NCBI RefSeq assembly: GCF_015832195.1
Contig: NC_052030.1
Coordinates: 11,365,439-11,429,438 of the forward strand
Length of the DNA stretch: 64,000 bases
Source: Motacilla alba alba
Lineage: Eukaryota; Chordata; Aves; Passeriformes; Motacillidae
Direction: 5' to 3'
Positions 25,101 through 35,690 of the stretch are shown piece by piece; within the stretch, counting starts at the first letter, position 1, and every line of letters starts with the position of its first letter. Below the pieces are notes generated by a model that was not told where the DNA came from, did not search any database, and saw only the letters and a list, made by a program, of their open reading frames with translations. A program made the position numbers and the translations under genes.

Positions 25101-27846
25101 GACCTCCCCAGGAGCAGAGAGAGGTCTGCTGGTCCCTCTGCTCCAAAGCAGCCATGCCCGTTTGCTTTTGAATGATGAGGCAGCAGGAGAAACGAGAGCA
25201 GCTTCCTGCTCTGAATTCAAATCTCCACTGGCCCCACGTTGTTTTCCACAAGGACAATGTCACATGGTGACACGAACACTTTCTAGGAGAAATCTGGGAA
25301 TGGCTTTAAAGCTTCTGCAGAAAACTGGGACAGAGCTCCCCTGGCCTTGGGCTACTCAGAGAAACATTTCTGCCTCTTTCTTCTCTGCCCATAACAGAGG
25401 ATAACAGGCTCTTCCCAAGGACTTTGTAAAGAGCAACTGAGAGGCACTGCACGGTCTCTCCTGTAGAAAGGAGAGCTCCTGCTCCCATAGGAAAACATCC
25501 TGAGCACACCAGGTATTTTTGCAACACACCCCAGCGCTCCCCATCGCACTGCAGAGGTGCAATGTAACCAACAGCAGAGGAGCCCACCTGTAAAAAACTG
25601 TAGCCAGGGCTTTGGCCACAGAGAAGGGATCTTTCTTCTGCAGAGGAACAGCCTCCACCCACTTGGTGAAGTAGTCAGTCACAAGCAGGACGTGTGTGTT
25701 GCTCTGGCTTGTCTCAGGAAAAGGCCCTGCGTAAACAGCCATCAAAAAAAATCAATGTGATGCTCTTGTATCCCCCAGATGGGCAAAGCGGAAAACCCAG
25801 TCGCTGCAGAAGTGACCACGACTCTCTTCTGCAATGTCATTCGGCCAGGACACTTTTGGTGACCTTGGTCAGCAAAAATACACCCATGGGAGCTTCAGTT
25901 CTGGGGAAGAAGGCCCGCCCACAGCTCTCACTGTGCGTGCAGAGGGAGCCCAGCCAAGCCCAAGGATCAGGTTGCAGCCTGGGCGCTGCTGTGGCCTCCT
26001 TGGCACCTCCTCAGAGGCAGCTCCCTCTCGTGTGGCAGCAGGTCTGCCACGCTCTCGGCAGGAGGGAGGAGCCCCGAGAGCCACTTGAGACACTCACTCA
26101 CCGTGGATGTCTAATCCCAGCACTTCCCAGGGGGATTCCACCCTGACGGGCCGGGCTTTCCGCGTCACGTTCTTGTTGTGCTCCGCATTCTGGCACGTTT
26201 CACACATCTTGATCTGGAGAGGGAAAAGAGGGATCAAAGGACTTGGGAATGTGCTGAAGGATCCTGTCAGACTCAGACTGCACTGTGAGACACACAGCAG
26301 GGCTGAGCACTTTCCTTTCTCCCAACAAAATAAGGAGGTGCAGGAAAAAAAGAGGGCGAAACACGACAGGCTGACGCATCTCACCTTTCACAAGGCTCAC
26401 CTGACAGCTTTCTCTGACACAATAACCACATTTCTCAACGTGGCCTACAGCTAAACTATTTCTCACCCTGTTTCCAGGCAAAATTTTATTGTATTTGGTT
26501 AGAGAAATCCTCAGCCCTAGGATTCTGGAGGAGCTCAGACCGTGCAATGCAAGCACACTCCTTAAACCACAGTGCTGCAGAGTCCTGCTGCAGGGAACTG
26601 CCAGCAATGAAGCAGGCAAAGCAGCTGAGCACACACTGACATCCTCCTCTTGCCATAGTTTAGGGAATTGGGCAGCTCTGGAAAGAATCCAAACTGCCCA
26701 AAGCTAGACTCAGCAACTTGTCTGAAGGAACCCCACACTGCCGTGCTGACCACAACTGCCCTGCACGAGGAGGCTGAGGAGGCCTCCTGACACTCAGGAG
26801 AGGACATCCAGCCTACCCAGCGACCTCGGGACGTTCCAAGATTCACCTGCAGAGTAGCTCGGTGTGCGGCTTCCCAGCACATGCACAGGGAATGACATCA
26901 TCCCTGCACTAGCGCTCCTGTGGCTGCTGCCTCGGGACTGCTGCCAGCACCGGTGTCACGGGCACGGTCACTGCTCTCCACTTACCCAGTCCACAACATC
27001 CTTCACGATGCCAAGCCAGTAGTACCGGCTCTGGATGCGGTGCACGGTCTTCTTCTGGCCCAGGTGGTTCCCGATTTCGGTGAAATGGCTTTCCAGGAAG
27101 ACCTGGCGCCTCCGCTCGGGATCCACGATCACCTCGCGCTTCTCCTCCTTCTTGGGTCCCACGTAGTAGAGGCAGCCGCCTGCGGACGCCAGAGGTTTGT
27201 CTGCAACAACGCCCCCTCACAGCTGCTCCCCTCCAAAAAACGGGTCATTTCCACAGAGGGAAACCCAGCTGAGACACAGCTCCGGGGACAGCGCTACCGG
27301 GGAGCTCCCGCTGCCCCTGGACGAGCTGCTAAGCTGGAATCACCCCTACGCACGCCCAGGGAGCTTTTCTGCACCCGGGACCGCGTGGAATCCTCCGCTA
27401 CCACAAAGCCACGGGGCAGCCGCGGAGCCCCGGCGCTGGCACGGCCCCCGGCCCGCGGCCCCGAGGCGGTGCCAGGGCTCGGGGCCGGCCGGGGGGCGGC
27501 GGCGCTGCCCCGAAGCCGCATCCCCGAGCCCAGCCGAGCCTCCGGAACATCCCCCTGTGCCCGCGGGGGCTTCCCCACAGGCTGCCCCGGCTTCCCCCAC
27601 AGGCTGCCCCCGGGGCAGGCCGCGGCCCAGGGCAGCCCGACACCGCCGCGCTGCCGCCCGGTCCCCACCGTCCACGACGAACTTCTGGGCGTAGCGCTTG
27701 AGGTTCTTCCTCTTGATGGAGCAGAAGCTGGGCGGGAAGCAGCCCTCGGCCAGCAGCCGGTAGATGTCCTCGAACTTGCTGCCGTGGCCGCAGGGCTCGG
27801 CCGCCACCACCACCTCCCGCTCGGGCTCGGGCAGCGCCGCGTCCAT
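22132..27846 (-). CDS. GIN2: Domesticated Ty3/GIN-type integrase gene, probably GIN2, complete
   Basis: Host gene built from a transposon integrase. Eight exons join in phase: 27669-27846, 26986-27200, 26102-26213, 25588-25726, 24908-24962, 24147-24404, 23953-24063, 22132-22353; 429 aa. Residues 98-138 form an HHCC zinc-binding domain (H98, H105, C135, C138), followed by an integrase core starting at LGLDIHG (D166) and VTDYFTKWVEAVPL. The second catalytic Asp position reads Ser (YTSQSWDF, S225), and the third acidic position appears to be Asp rather than Glu, so strand-transfer activity is unlikely. The C-terminus is Lys-rich (KRERKGVKRKTR, SSLKKLKKGQ). The overall plan resembles GIN1, which lies elsewhere in human. 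GIN2, described as absent from placental mammals, is the best fit; a further relative cannot be excluded. The start is the first ATG, inside the CpG island shared with OGFOD2. Cellular function is unknown. Exon 2 has a second possible acceptor 21 nt downstream. Confidence 0.85.
22427..22822 (-). mobile_element. CR1 LINE 3' fragment
   Basis: Read on the minus strand, the block starts with the CR1 passage around GACTGAGAGGGGATCTCATC. It continues through CCACAAGAAGTTCCACCTCA and GCACTGGAACTGCCCAGGGA to GGGTTCTGGGATTCC at its 3' end. It is 5'-truncated and lies in the last intron of the integrase-like gene, in the same orientation. The short open frame here (22500-22724) is CR1-derived, not a gene. 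Confidence 0.92.
23425..23580 (-). mobile_element. MIR-type ancient SINE
   Basis: The plus strand reads as the reverse complement of MIR: GGACACTGAGGTCATTTTTC, then GAGGGAACCAAGGACTTGAG, then CTGCTCAAGGTCACCCAGCA, GTTAGGAGCTGCATGCTGAC and CCCACTGGGCCACTACTCCT. These are the familiar MIR blocks (fraction of A-rich cap, GTCACACAGC core, CCACTAxxCC end) in the right order. It lies in an intron of the integrase-like gene. Confidence 0.72.
24452..24523. repeat. Imperfect tandem repeat, about 19-27 bp units
   Basis: Three near-copies of a segment built on CAGG..(A)GGCACTGTCCCC then CTGTGC. It is in the intron just upstream of the exon at 24147-24404 of the integrase-like gene (the exon's acceptor side). 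Confidence 0.7.
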
Positions 27847-28242
27847 GGCCGGGCCGGGGCCGCGCTGACCCCGCCGCGCGCGTCCCCGCAGCGCGCCCCC
27901 GCCGCCCGCGCGCGCCCCCGCCGGCGGAGCTCAGGGACCGTCTGCAAAGAACCTTCGGCGGCCGCTGCCGCTCCCAGGGACCGTCCGCAAAGAGCCTTCG
28001 GCGGCCGCTGCCGCTCCGAGCGGGCCCGGCCCTGAGGGCTGCGGGGCAGCGGCCGCGCTGCGGGACCGGGCCGCGGTGGCGTCACGGAGGTGACCAAAAC
28101 AACGAGCGTAAAACCGGGGAGAACGGGCGAGTTCCGCCGCTTTCCGTTTTCGTCCCGGTTGGGAATTTACCGATGCGCCCTCCCGCGGACGGAAGCGGAG
28201 CCCTTTGAGGGCAGGACCGAGAGGCGTTCGCCGGCAGGAAAC
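27847..28242. promoter_or_regulatory. Bidirectional CpG-island promoter (integrase-like gene / OGFOD2)
   Basis: The two start codons face away from each other and are 396 bp apart. The whole interval is CpG-dense and forms the middle of a CpG island of about 27.3-28.55 kb. No TATA box is seen. An ETS-like core (CGGAAG) lies near 28190. Sharing of regulation is an inference from the geometry. Confidence 0.75.
27932..28018. repeat. 43-bp tandem duplication in the bidirectional promoter
   Basis: CAGGGACCGT.(T/C)GCAAAGA.CCTTCGG followed by CGGCCGCTGCCGCTCC occurs twice head to tail, at 27932-27974 and 27975-28018, with only two visible base differences. It lies about 90-170 bp upstream of the integrase-like gene start. 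Confidence 0.95.
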
Positions 28243-31200
28243 ATGTCCGCGGGCCGGCCGTTCCGCGGCTGCGCCTGCTTTTTCACCGACAACATCTTCG
28301 TGGGGCGGTTCGGGCTCCACGTGCGGTACCGGGACGGGCCGCAGCTCCGCCGGGACCACGGCCGGGTAGCGCGGGGGCGGGCGGGGCCGGGGGCAGCGGG
28401 CGGCGGCGGCGGCCGCGGCGGTGACGGGCCCGTGTGTTGCAGGCGCTGCGGGAGCGCGGCTGCCGGAGCGAGGAGCAGTTCCGGGAGGTGCTGAGGGAGG
28501 TGAGCAGCGGGAGCCCCTCACGGCCGCCACCGGGGGCTCGGGGCAGCGAGCCGCAGGATGGGCTGGGCTCGGAGGGACGTTAGAACTCATCCTGGACATT
28601 TCCCAGCGTCCCGGGCTGCTCCGGGGATCCAGGGGCAGCCGCTGCTGCTCTGGGCACCCTGTGCCAGCGCCTCACCTCCCTCACAGGGAGGAATTCTTCC
28701 CCAAAATGCCATCTGCCCCTGCCCTCTGCCGGTGTGAAGCCATTCCCCGTGTCCTGTCACTCCATCCCTTGTAAATCCTCTCTCTCCATCGTTTTCTGTC
28801 GGCCCCTCCAGGCCCTGCAAGGCCTCGCTGAGCTCACCCCAAAGCTCCTCCTGCCCACGGGAGCACCCCCAGCACTGCCGGCCTCTCCTGCCCGCAGAGC
28901 TGCGCCATCCCCGTGCCCATCCCCGTGCCCATCCCCGTGCCCATCCCGGTGCCCATCCCGGTGCCGCTCCGGGCTCTCCCGGCAGCTCCGGGTCCCTCCT
29001 GCGCCGGGCCAGGGCTGGGGCAGCTCCCGGGGCAGCCCTGGCTCCCTCGGGCTCCCCTCAGCAGCGGCGGTGCCACACGCCGGGGGTCGGTCCCCGAGGG
29101 AATTTGGGCCTTGCTGGAGCCCCTCTGCTGCCCGCACCGCGTCCCGATCCAGCCCGGGGCCGGGCGGAGTCCCGAGGGAAGAATTCCCCGCGGGCGCCAG
29201 CAGCGAGGAGTTTATTCAGCCGCCGCCCTGCAATTAAATCCTGTCATTCAACGCATCCCAGCCGCTCCCTCCTTGGATTTACTCCGCTGGCTGCCAGCGC
29301 CCTGGTTTGTCTTTCCTCGTCCCTTCTCGTGCCAATAATTTTTAAAGGCAGTCCCGAGATGGGATCCTGCAGAAATCCACCCTTTATCACAGAATTTCTG
29401 CTTCTTCCCAGGCCAGGGACAGGGATCAGTCACTCACCAGCTCCAATGGCACCTGGCACTAAGGGGACAGACAGGTTCTTTTAGGAATTCTTGGCAGAAT
29501 GATGGTGGCTGTAAATCATACTGTAATTAAAGCTTTATTAACTGGATATTATGATTCATACGGCAGAGAATTTATGAGTAGAACAGCACAGGATTTCCTC
29601 AGGCAGAATCAATGGAGCACAAAGAGCAATGTAATACAGAATTTATACAACAAGATCCTAACTTTGGCTGTAATTTATAATCACCTTGGTCCTAAGCACT
29701 TTTTAATCACCCAGGCTCTCTGCAGATCTGCTCAGGTCTGCATGCAAGGTTTGCTGTATCAATATAAATGTCATAAAGGAGACTTAGAAATGACACAAAC
29801 AAATAGGAGTCACTCAGTGCTGGCAGGCAGCAGGTGACAGTGGCTGTCCCTGGCTGGGGGAGGGCACAGCTCTCCCTGTCCAGCAGCAATTCCAGTCCAA
29901 ATTTCCCACTCAGAACTCAGTTCTGATTTCCCAGGCAGTGCTGGGTTGCAGATCCCTGCCCAGGGACCTTGGGGCTGGGAGGGAGGGGAAGAGGAAGGAA
30001 GCTGAGGAATCTGTTTGGTTTGTCTGCCTGGTTCCCAAGACCTCCAGGGCCTGACACTGAGGGAAAGTGTTGTCATGATATTTTCTGAAAAATCCCTTGG
30101 TCAGGATTTTTTCTCCTGAGAAGCTGAAAAGCCTCAGAGGAAAAGAAAAACAGTAATTATCTGCTGCTGTAGAATGCAAGAGGTGCATCTTTGATTGGTC
30201 CATGCTGGTTGTATCTAATTAATGACCAACCAAAGATGCAGCTGGGTCACACCCTCCAAAAGTCACGAGCCTTTATTATTCATTCCTCTCTATTCTTGTC
30301 CAGCCTTCTGATGAATCCTCTCTCTCTATTCTTTTAGTATAGTTTTAATATAGCATTTTTAATATAATATACATGTTAATATAATAAATCAACCTTCTGA
30401 AAAATGAACCCCAAATTCTCATCTCTTCCCTCGTCCTGGCACCCCTCACACACAGTCACAGGCAAGGGAATGAACCCAGGAGCTGCTTGGTCCCAGGGAA
30501 AGGCTGCTCACTCTCTCCTCAGTGAGGACTGCTACAAATGAGGGGGAGATAAGCGGGAGGAGCTGCCTGGATCAGCTGTTTGCTCTGCAGGGCAGCCGAG
30601 CCTGTCTCCACCACGCTTAGCAGTAATCCCTTCAAGACAGGACCTGACTCGCTCCCGGCAAATGTCTTTATTTTGGCCAATGCCTCTGTTGTCAGAACAA
30701 AAGCCAGATTCTGGAGGTGTCAGAATGCCCGAAAGGGCTGAGACCTCACAGCTCCACTTGACACTTCCACAGAAAAGTCCTCAGTCACTTTTTAAGCCAC
30801 CTGTAAAGGGAACATCAGCTCCTCTCAGGCATTCGGTTCCAGGTATTTACTGGACTTGTCTCGCCCACAGAAAACCAAAGCAAACACTCGCAGAGGTGCC
30901 CCCGAACAAAACCAACTGGTTTAAAACAGTGAGCAGATTCCTGGAGCTGTTTCCCTCAGCCCTGCTGATTTCTGTGCTCTGTTGTTTGCTTGCAGATTGA
31001 GGCAGAAGTGCAGAGGAGAAAACAGTTAACCCATCAGTCAGTGGAACGCAGAGCCATCATCTCCAAGTGCTACAAACCAAAGCACCCAGAGGTGTACACT
31101 CTGCAGGTACACAGAAGGTTTGGAATCTCTTTTGCACCCCGAAAAAAAAAAATCACCTGAGAGTTTCATTTTTGCAGTTTGTTTCCCCTCTCCTCGGGAC

Positions 31201-34143
31201 TGCACAGTGCTAGAGCTGCACTGAATTAAAGCACAGGTGTAGCACATGAAAACTGATTTAAAACGTTAAAAACACAACAGCACAGCCTGCTTTCCAGGCA
31301 AGATTCCTGGAAAGGCTCTCTCCTGTCATGCCTGTGATAAATCTGGCCAGTTACTCCTAAAAAAGCCATGAACTAAAGCAAGCAGCACCTTCCCAGCCCA
31401 GCAGGTGAAGCACCAGTGCCATTGTGCATTTCCTGCTGGGGAATCACCTGAGGGTGACTCAGCCTTGCTCCCTAGGGACCGGGTATTTCCCTGGGAGTCC
31501 GTTTCCCTCTCGGGCCCTGCAGGCTGATTGTGTTTCTGTGTGATTTTCCCATCCTTCCCTTGACACCAGGACTCCTTCCTGGCCCCAGAGTTTCTGGAAA
31601 TCGAGAGGTTCTGCACATCTCCAGGTGCTGATCTCCAGGGCCTCCTGAGCTACCTCGAGTCCTTCTCAGGTAAAGAAACCACCTCAGTCACACAGATCCC
31701 CTGGTGCCAGCTGTTCCCAAGCCCTGTCTGGAACAGCTCTGCTGTGGCACAAGCTGAGGTGCACAGGATGTCCCTCGTGCCTGAGCAGGGTCTCTGGAGA
31801 GGCAGCAGTTCTGCTCTGGACCAGAGGCTGTTTTCTGCTTTCCCATCCCAGCCTGCTGATGTCTCACCAGAGGCTCCAGCAGGGCTGGGGTTTTGGTTGT
31901 TCCACACCTCACCAGGAGCCTGCTGAGGGAGCACTGGGAGCTTGGTTTTCCCTCCCTGAGCGCCTTCCCATTGCAGACAGGTCCTGTGGGGTAGTCTGGG
32001 CTGAAACAGCTTCAGTCTAGATTTCAGTCTTTGAAAAAGAGATCTTGGGTTTTCAGCTTCCCTGGAGGCAGCTGTGAAGCTCCCTGCCTACCAGAAAAGC
32101 TGCCAAGATGCAGAGGGGAAGAGGCAGAGCTGCCTCCTTTCCTCAGGGCAAAGGACAGCAATGTGCAGAGCTCCTGGATTTATCCAGGACACCAGCTCCA
32201 GACACAGCCTTCTGCTCTGGAAATGAGGGACCAGCATGAAAAACAACAAACGCACCCCAGGGCTGACCCAGGGGATGGTCCCAGCACAAGGGGAGCCTGC
32301 GGGTGCTGTGCTCTCACTGCCACAGCTCAGTGCAGCTGCACAGGCAGCCAGGAGCACTGGGATCCTCCCCAGGGGCACTGGGATCCTCCCCAGGGGCACT
32401 GGGAACCTCCCCAGGGGCACTGGGAACCTCCCCAGGGGCACTGGGATCCTCCCCAGCAAAGCGTGTCCCCCTGTCGTGACAGACAAGAGGATCTATCGGC
32501 TCCCGGTGTTCACGGAGCACTTCTGCCAGGCCTTGCTGGATGAGCTGGAGAACTTTGAGCAGTCGGACATGCCCAAAGGCAGGCCCAACACCATGAACAA
32601 CTACGGGGTAGGACTCATCCCTTGGGCTTCTTCAGGGGAGTGTTGACTGTGCTCAGCTCCTTCCTCACCTCGCACTGCCCCCAGTCCCAAGGTGCTCTCA
32701 TTTCACAGTTTGAGTTCACAGAGGTGAAGGAGTGTCACAGGGACAAGAGAAAATGGGAATGCAGGGGACGGGGAGGGACTTGATATCTCACAGCAAAGAG
32801 CACCTTTTCCTCCAAATTTGAATCAAGGAGATTTTTTAAACACTCACCTTTTAATCTTATTACTCTGTTCTCCCCCCATCCTCCAAATTTGAATCAAGGA
32901 GACAGTTTTTAAAGAACACTCACCTTTTAATCTTATTACTCTGTTCTCCCCCCATCCCTCTCCACTTTGATCCTCCTTCCTTTTCCCTTTGCTCCCAAGC
33001 CCTCGAGCAGAGCCAGCAGCAGGGCTGGAGCAGGACGGAGCTCTGAGGCGGCTGCTGAGCTGCTCCCCCCGCTGTCCTCGCACAGGTTTTGCTGAACGAG
33101 CTGGGCATGGACGAGCGTTTCCTGACGCCGCTGCGGGAGCGGCTGCTGCCCATGACGGCGCTGCTGTTCCCGGAGCTGGGCGGGGCCTGCCTGGACAGCC
33201 ACAAGGCTTTCGTGGTCAAGTACTCCCTGCACGAGGACCTGGACCTGAGCTCTCACTACGACAACGCCGAAGTCACCTTGAACGTTTCCCTGGGGAAAGA
33301 GTTCACAGAAGGAAACTTGTACTTTGGGGAATTCAACCAGGTACTGCTGAGCACGGCCCGCTCGCCTCCCCCTCCTCACCCCTCAGCTTCAAGGCTTCCA
33401 CTGTGTCCTACAAAACAATTCTTCACTTCTGACAGCCAAACCTGCTCTGTCCCTTCCCCATTTCCTGCACGGCTCGGTTACACAGGAGCCTCTCTTGCTG
33501 CAATATTCCCACATCCAATAGCAATATTAACCATTTTAACGAGAGGACTGATGCAGCTTTGCAGTAGAAACTGGAGTGATACAAACCATCCCCTCTTTCC
33601 ACATCTGAAACTGTGAGCAGGGAGGTGCTGAGGGAGAGATTTATTTCAGATGTGACCTCAACCTTCCTCTCTAGCACCTGTTTTTAGGGCAAGAGAAGGG
33701 CAGAAGCTCTCGTAGGGCAGTGAAACAAGGGGGTTTTGCTTGAATCTCTCTAAATTCCCTCTGAACTTGGCACTGGCAAGGAGGGTTTGCCCTCTCCGTG
33801 GTGCTCCCTGGGTGCTGAGGGGTAGGAGGTGACACATTCCAACCATCTGAATGGTGTGACACAAATCCCCCTGCCTCCCTTGCAGGACCCCAGCCCCGTG
33901 CCCAAGTACATCGAGGTGGAGCACGTGGTGGGCCGGGGGCTGCTGCACCGAGGGGGGCAGATCCACGGGGCCCTGCCCGTGGCCTCGGGGGAGCGCTGGA
34001 ACCTCATCGTGTGGATGAGATCGTCGGCCACCCGCAACCAGCTGTGCCCCATGTGCCGCAGGAAACCCCAGCTGGTGGAGGCCGACGGCTTCGGGGACGG
34101 CTTCACGGAGCCCCCGAGCGTGGACGTCTGTGCCCTGGGGTAG
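28243..34143 (+). CDS. OGFOD2: OGFOD2, 2-oxoglutarate/Fe(II)-dependent oxygenase domain protein, complete
   Basis: Member of the Fe(II)/2-oxoglutarate oxygenase superfamily; substrate not established as far as I know. Seven exons, all in phase: 28243-28365, 28443-28499, 30996-31106, 31570-31669, 32483-32607, 33086-33340, 33886-34143; 342 aa (human about 350). The catalytic double-stranded beta-helix lies in the last two exons. Iron ligands are visible as H229-x-D231 (SSHYDNAEVTLNV) and H284 (GGQIHGAL), with R294 (GERWNL) as the likely 2-oxoglutarate anchor. Family landmarks include FEQSDMPKGRPNTMNNYG and the C-terminal LCPMCRRKP and GFGDGFTEPP..DVCAL. The ATG is the first in the frame and starts MSAGRPFRGCACFFTDN. 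AATAAA at 34456-34461 gives a 3' UTR of about 330 bp. All iron ligands are present, so the enzyme should be active. Confidence 0.96.
28905..28964. repeat. 12-bp tandem repeat, 5 copies
   Basis: Five copies of CCATCCCCGTGC (the last two have G for C at one position) in OGFOD2 intron 2. Confidence 0.95.
30068..30460. mobile_element. Solo LTR of an endogenous retrovirus (probable)
   Basis: A block of about 390 bp begins TGTTGTCATGATATTTTCTG, carries an AT-rich middle with TTTTAGTATAGTTTTAATAT, and ends ..CTTCCCTCGTCCTGGCACCC and CACACACAGTCACA. This layout and these phrases match LTRs I recall from songbird ERVs. There are no internal coding regions next to it, so it is a solo LTR. I could not establish a clean target-site duplication, and the exact ends and strand are uncertain. 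It lies in OGFOD2 intron 2. Confidence 0.65.
32355..32456. repeat. 21-bp tandem repeat, 5 copies
   Basis: Five copies of CACTGGGATCCTCCCCAGGGG-type units (21 bp; two copies have AACC for ATCC). The array ends 26 bp before the OGFOD2 exon at 32483 and contains repeated CCCCAG trinucleotide ends that resemble acceptor sites. Confidence 0.95.
32809..32955. repeat. 71-bp tandem duplication in OGFOD2 intron 5
   Basis: The segment beginning CCTCCAAATTTGAATCAAGG and ending TTACTCTGTTCTCCCCCCAT occurs twice, starting at 32809 and 32880. The copies differ mainly by a small insertion near TTTTTAAA. The high identity points to a recent event. Confidence 0.92.
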
Positions 34144-34455
34144 CAGGGAGGGAGTGCCCCACTCCGAGCTGCCCAGAGCTCCGTCCTGACCTCCCTGGGT
34201 GCACGAGTGCTGCGAGGAGCAGCTCTGACCTTGGGAGGGGATGCAAAGCCAGCCCTGCCGGGATTCCCGCTGGAACTCGGCTCCCGAGGGCTCGGGCTGG
34301 GGCTGGAGACTGTGGAAGGCACAGAAACCCCAACTCCGATGCCCTGCAGCAGCTCTGTCTGTATTTCCAAGTGCACCAGGAAAACAGCCAAAGCTCCTTG
34401 GCCTCTCTGCCAACAGCAGCACCCCAGCTCCCACTGGAATGGGGGAAAATGGGAC

Positions 34456-34461
34456 AATAAA
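34456..34461 (+). terminator. OGFOD2: OGFOD2 polyadenylation signal
   Basis: Canonical AATAAA about 310 bp after the OGFOD2 stop codon, followed by a T-rich stretch (ATTTCTCTGCTGTTCTT). This is the first such hexamer after the stop. Confidence 0.75.
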
Positions 34462-34479
34462 CCATTTCTCTGCTGTTCT

Positions 34480-35220
34480 TAGGGCCTCCTGTCCTCTGCC
34501 AGGGGAAGAGCTTGGTGTGGCTGAGTGGCCAGGAAGGATCTGCTAGGAATGAGATGCAGGTGATTCATAGTGAGCTGCTGGGAGTTACCATCACTGGATG
34601 TTTGTCTAAGCCAGGCTCAGGAAAATCCACCAGGAGCAACACTGATCCCCCAGGGTGGCTGAGATCTCCCGAGGCTTCTTGGGAGCACAAACTTCCCTTT
34701 CAGAGGTTTTGTGAACCTTATTAAGCACAGCCAGAGCTCTGGGGGCCACCTGCAGCGCAGCAGAAGTTCCCAGAGGAGGATGAGATGTACATTTAACACC
34801 CTTTGCTTTAGTTACATGAGCCAGTGAAAATATAAAATAACTCTGCCAACCTGGGTGCAGCTGCAGACGAGGCCTGGGGCTGCTTAATTTGGCACCAAGA
34901 TCCCCCAGGAACTGATGAATTGGAAGGGTTGAGTGCTTCCCCTTCCCTCCTTCCAGCTGCCTGAAAGCTTGTGACTCTTCCATCTACTAAACAAACTAAA
35001 AAAGCCAAATATTGTCTGATTTCTCCGTGGAAACTCCACTCCATGTTGGATAGCTGCTGCTGAATTTGTGAGGGGCCGTTCATTGCCGTGCTGAGTGCAG
35101 TTCCTGGAGCACACGGGCGATCCGGTCGGTGCCTGTGGAGGGCTGAACTGCGGGCAGCTCGCACAGAAGGTTTTTTATCGAAGCTCTCCCAGCGCCCCCG
35201 GGTTCTGGCTGGGGCTGCCA
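34480..35220. other. OGFOD2-ARL6IP4 intergenic stretch
   Basis: No gene, recognisable repeat or RNA seen. Open frames on the minus strand here have no family similarity. It leads into the CpG island that starts near 35,100-35,250. Confidence 0.5.
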
Positions 35221-35229
35221 TTAGCGCAG

Positions 35230-35690
35230 GGCGCTGATGAGCTGCTCGTTAGCAAAGCTCCTTAAAATTACACCGGGGGAAGGAAACCGGCGCTTGTACC
35301 TGAGCGAGGAGTGGCTACCAGGAAACGCATTCTCGCAGCCTTTACCTCGTTCAGTGGCAGCGTGAGCGCTCCCAATCTGCTCGAATCCGCCCCAAAAACC
35401 GAGCTGCGGCCCGGCGAGGCGGCCCCCGGAACCAAAGAGCTCGGCCCGGCTGCCGCCCGGCCCCGCGCGCGGCGGACGGAGGCGGGAGGCGGCCAGCGCG
35501 GCCCCGGCGGCGGGAGCCCCGCTCGGGGCGGCGGGACCCGGCCCGGTGAGTGCCCGCTCCTCCCGCTCCTCCCACCTGCGGCGGGGCCGGGCCGGGCCGG
35601 CTGAGGACAGCGGAGAAGGGCGGGCCGGGGGGGCACATAGGCCCGAGCGCTGCGGCGGCCCCGGGGCCGGGGGGGCTGATAAAGAGCTGC
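35230..35690 (+). promoter_or_regulatory. ARL6IP4: ARL6IP4 CpG island with candidate first exon
   Basis: Dense CpG island with a strong donor (CCCGGTGAGTGCCC, exon edge 35545) that could end a non-coding ARL6IP4 first exon and splice to the acceptor at 37398-37399. No TATA box at a convincing position. An open frame from 35311 crosses the donor but has no recognisable homology, so I treat the exon as untranslated. Confidence 0.5.

Noticed and set aside
22132..27846. An active retroelement or transposon copy
   Set aside because: Seven introns, no terminal repeats or reverse transcriptase, altered catalytic positions and placement in a shared CpG promoter argue for a host gene.
35311..35604. 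97-codon plus-strand open frame in the ARL6IP4 CpG island
   Set aside because: No homology; it spans a strong donor site and is best explained as high GC content reducing stop codons.
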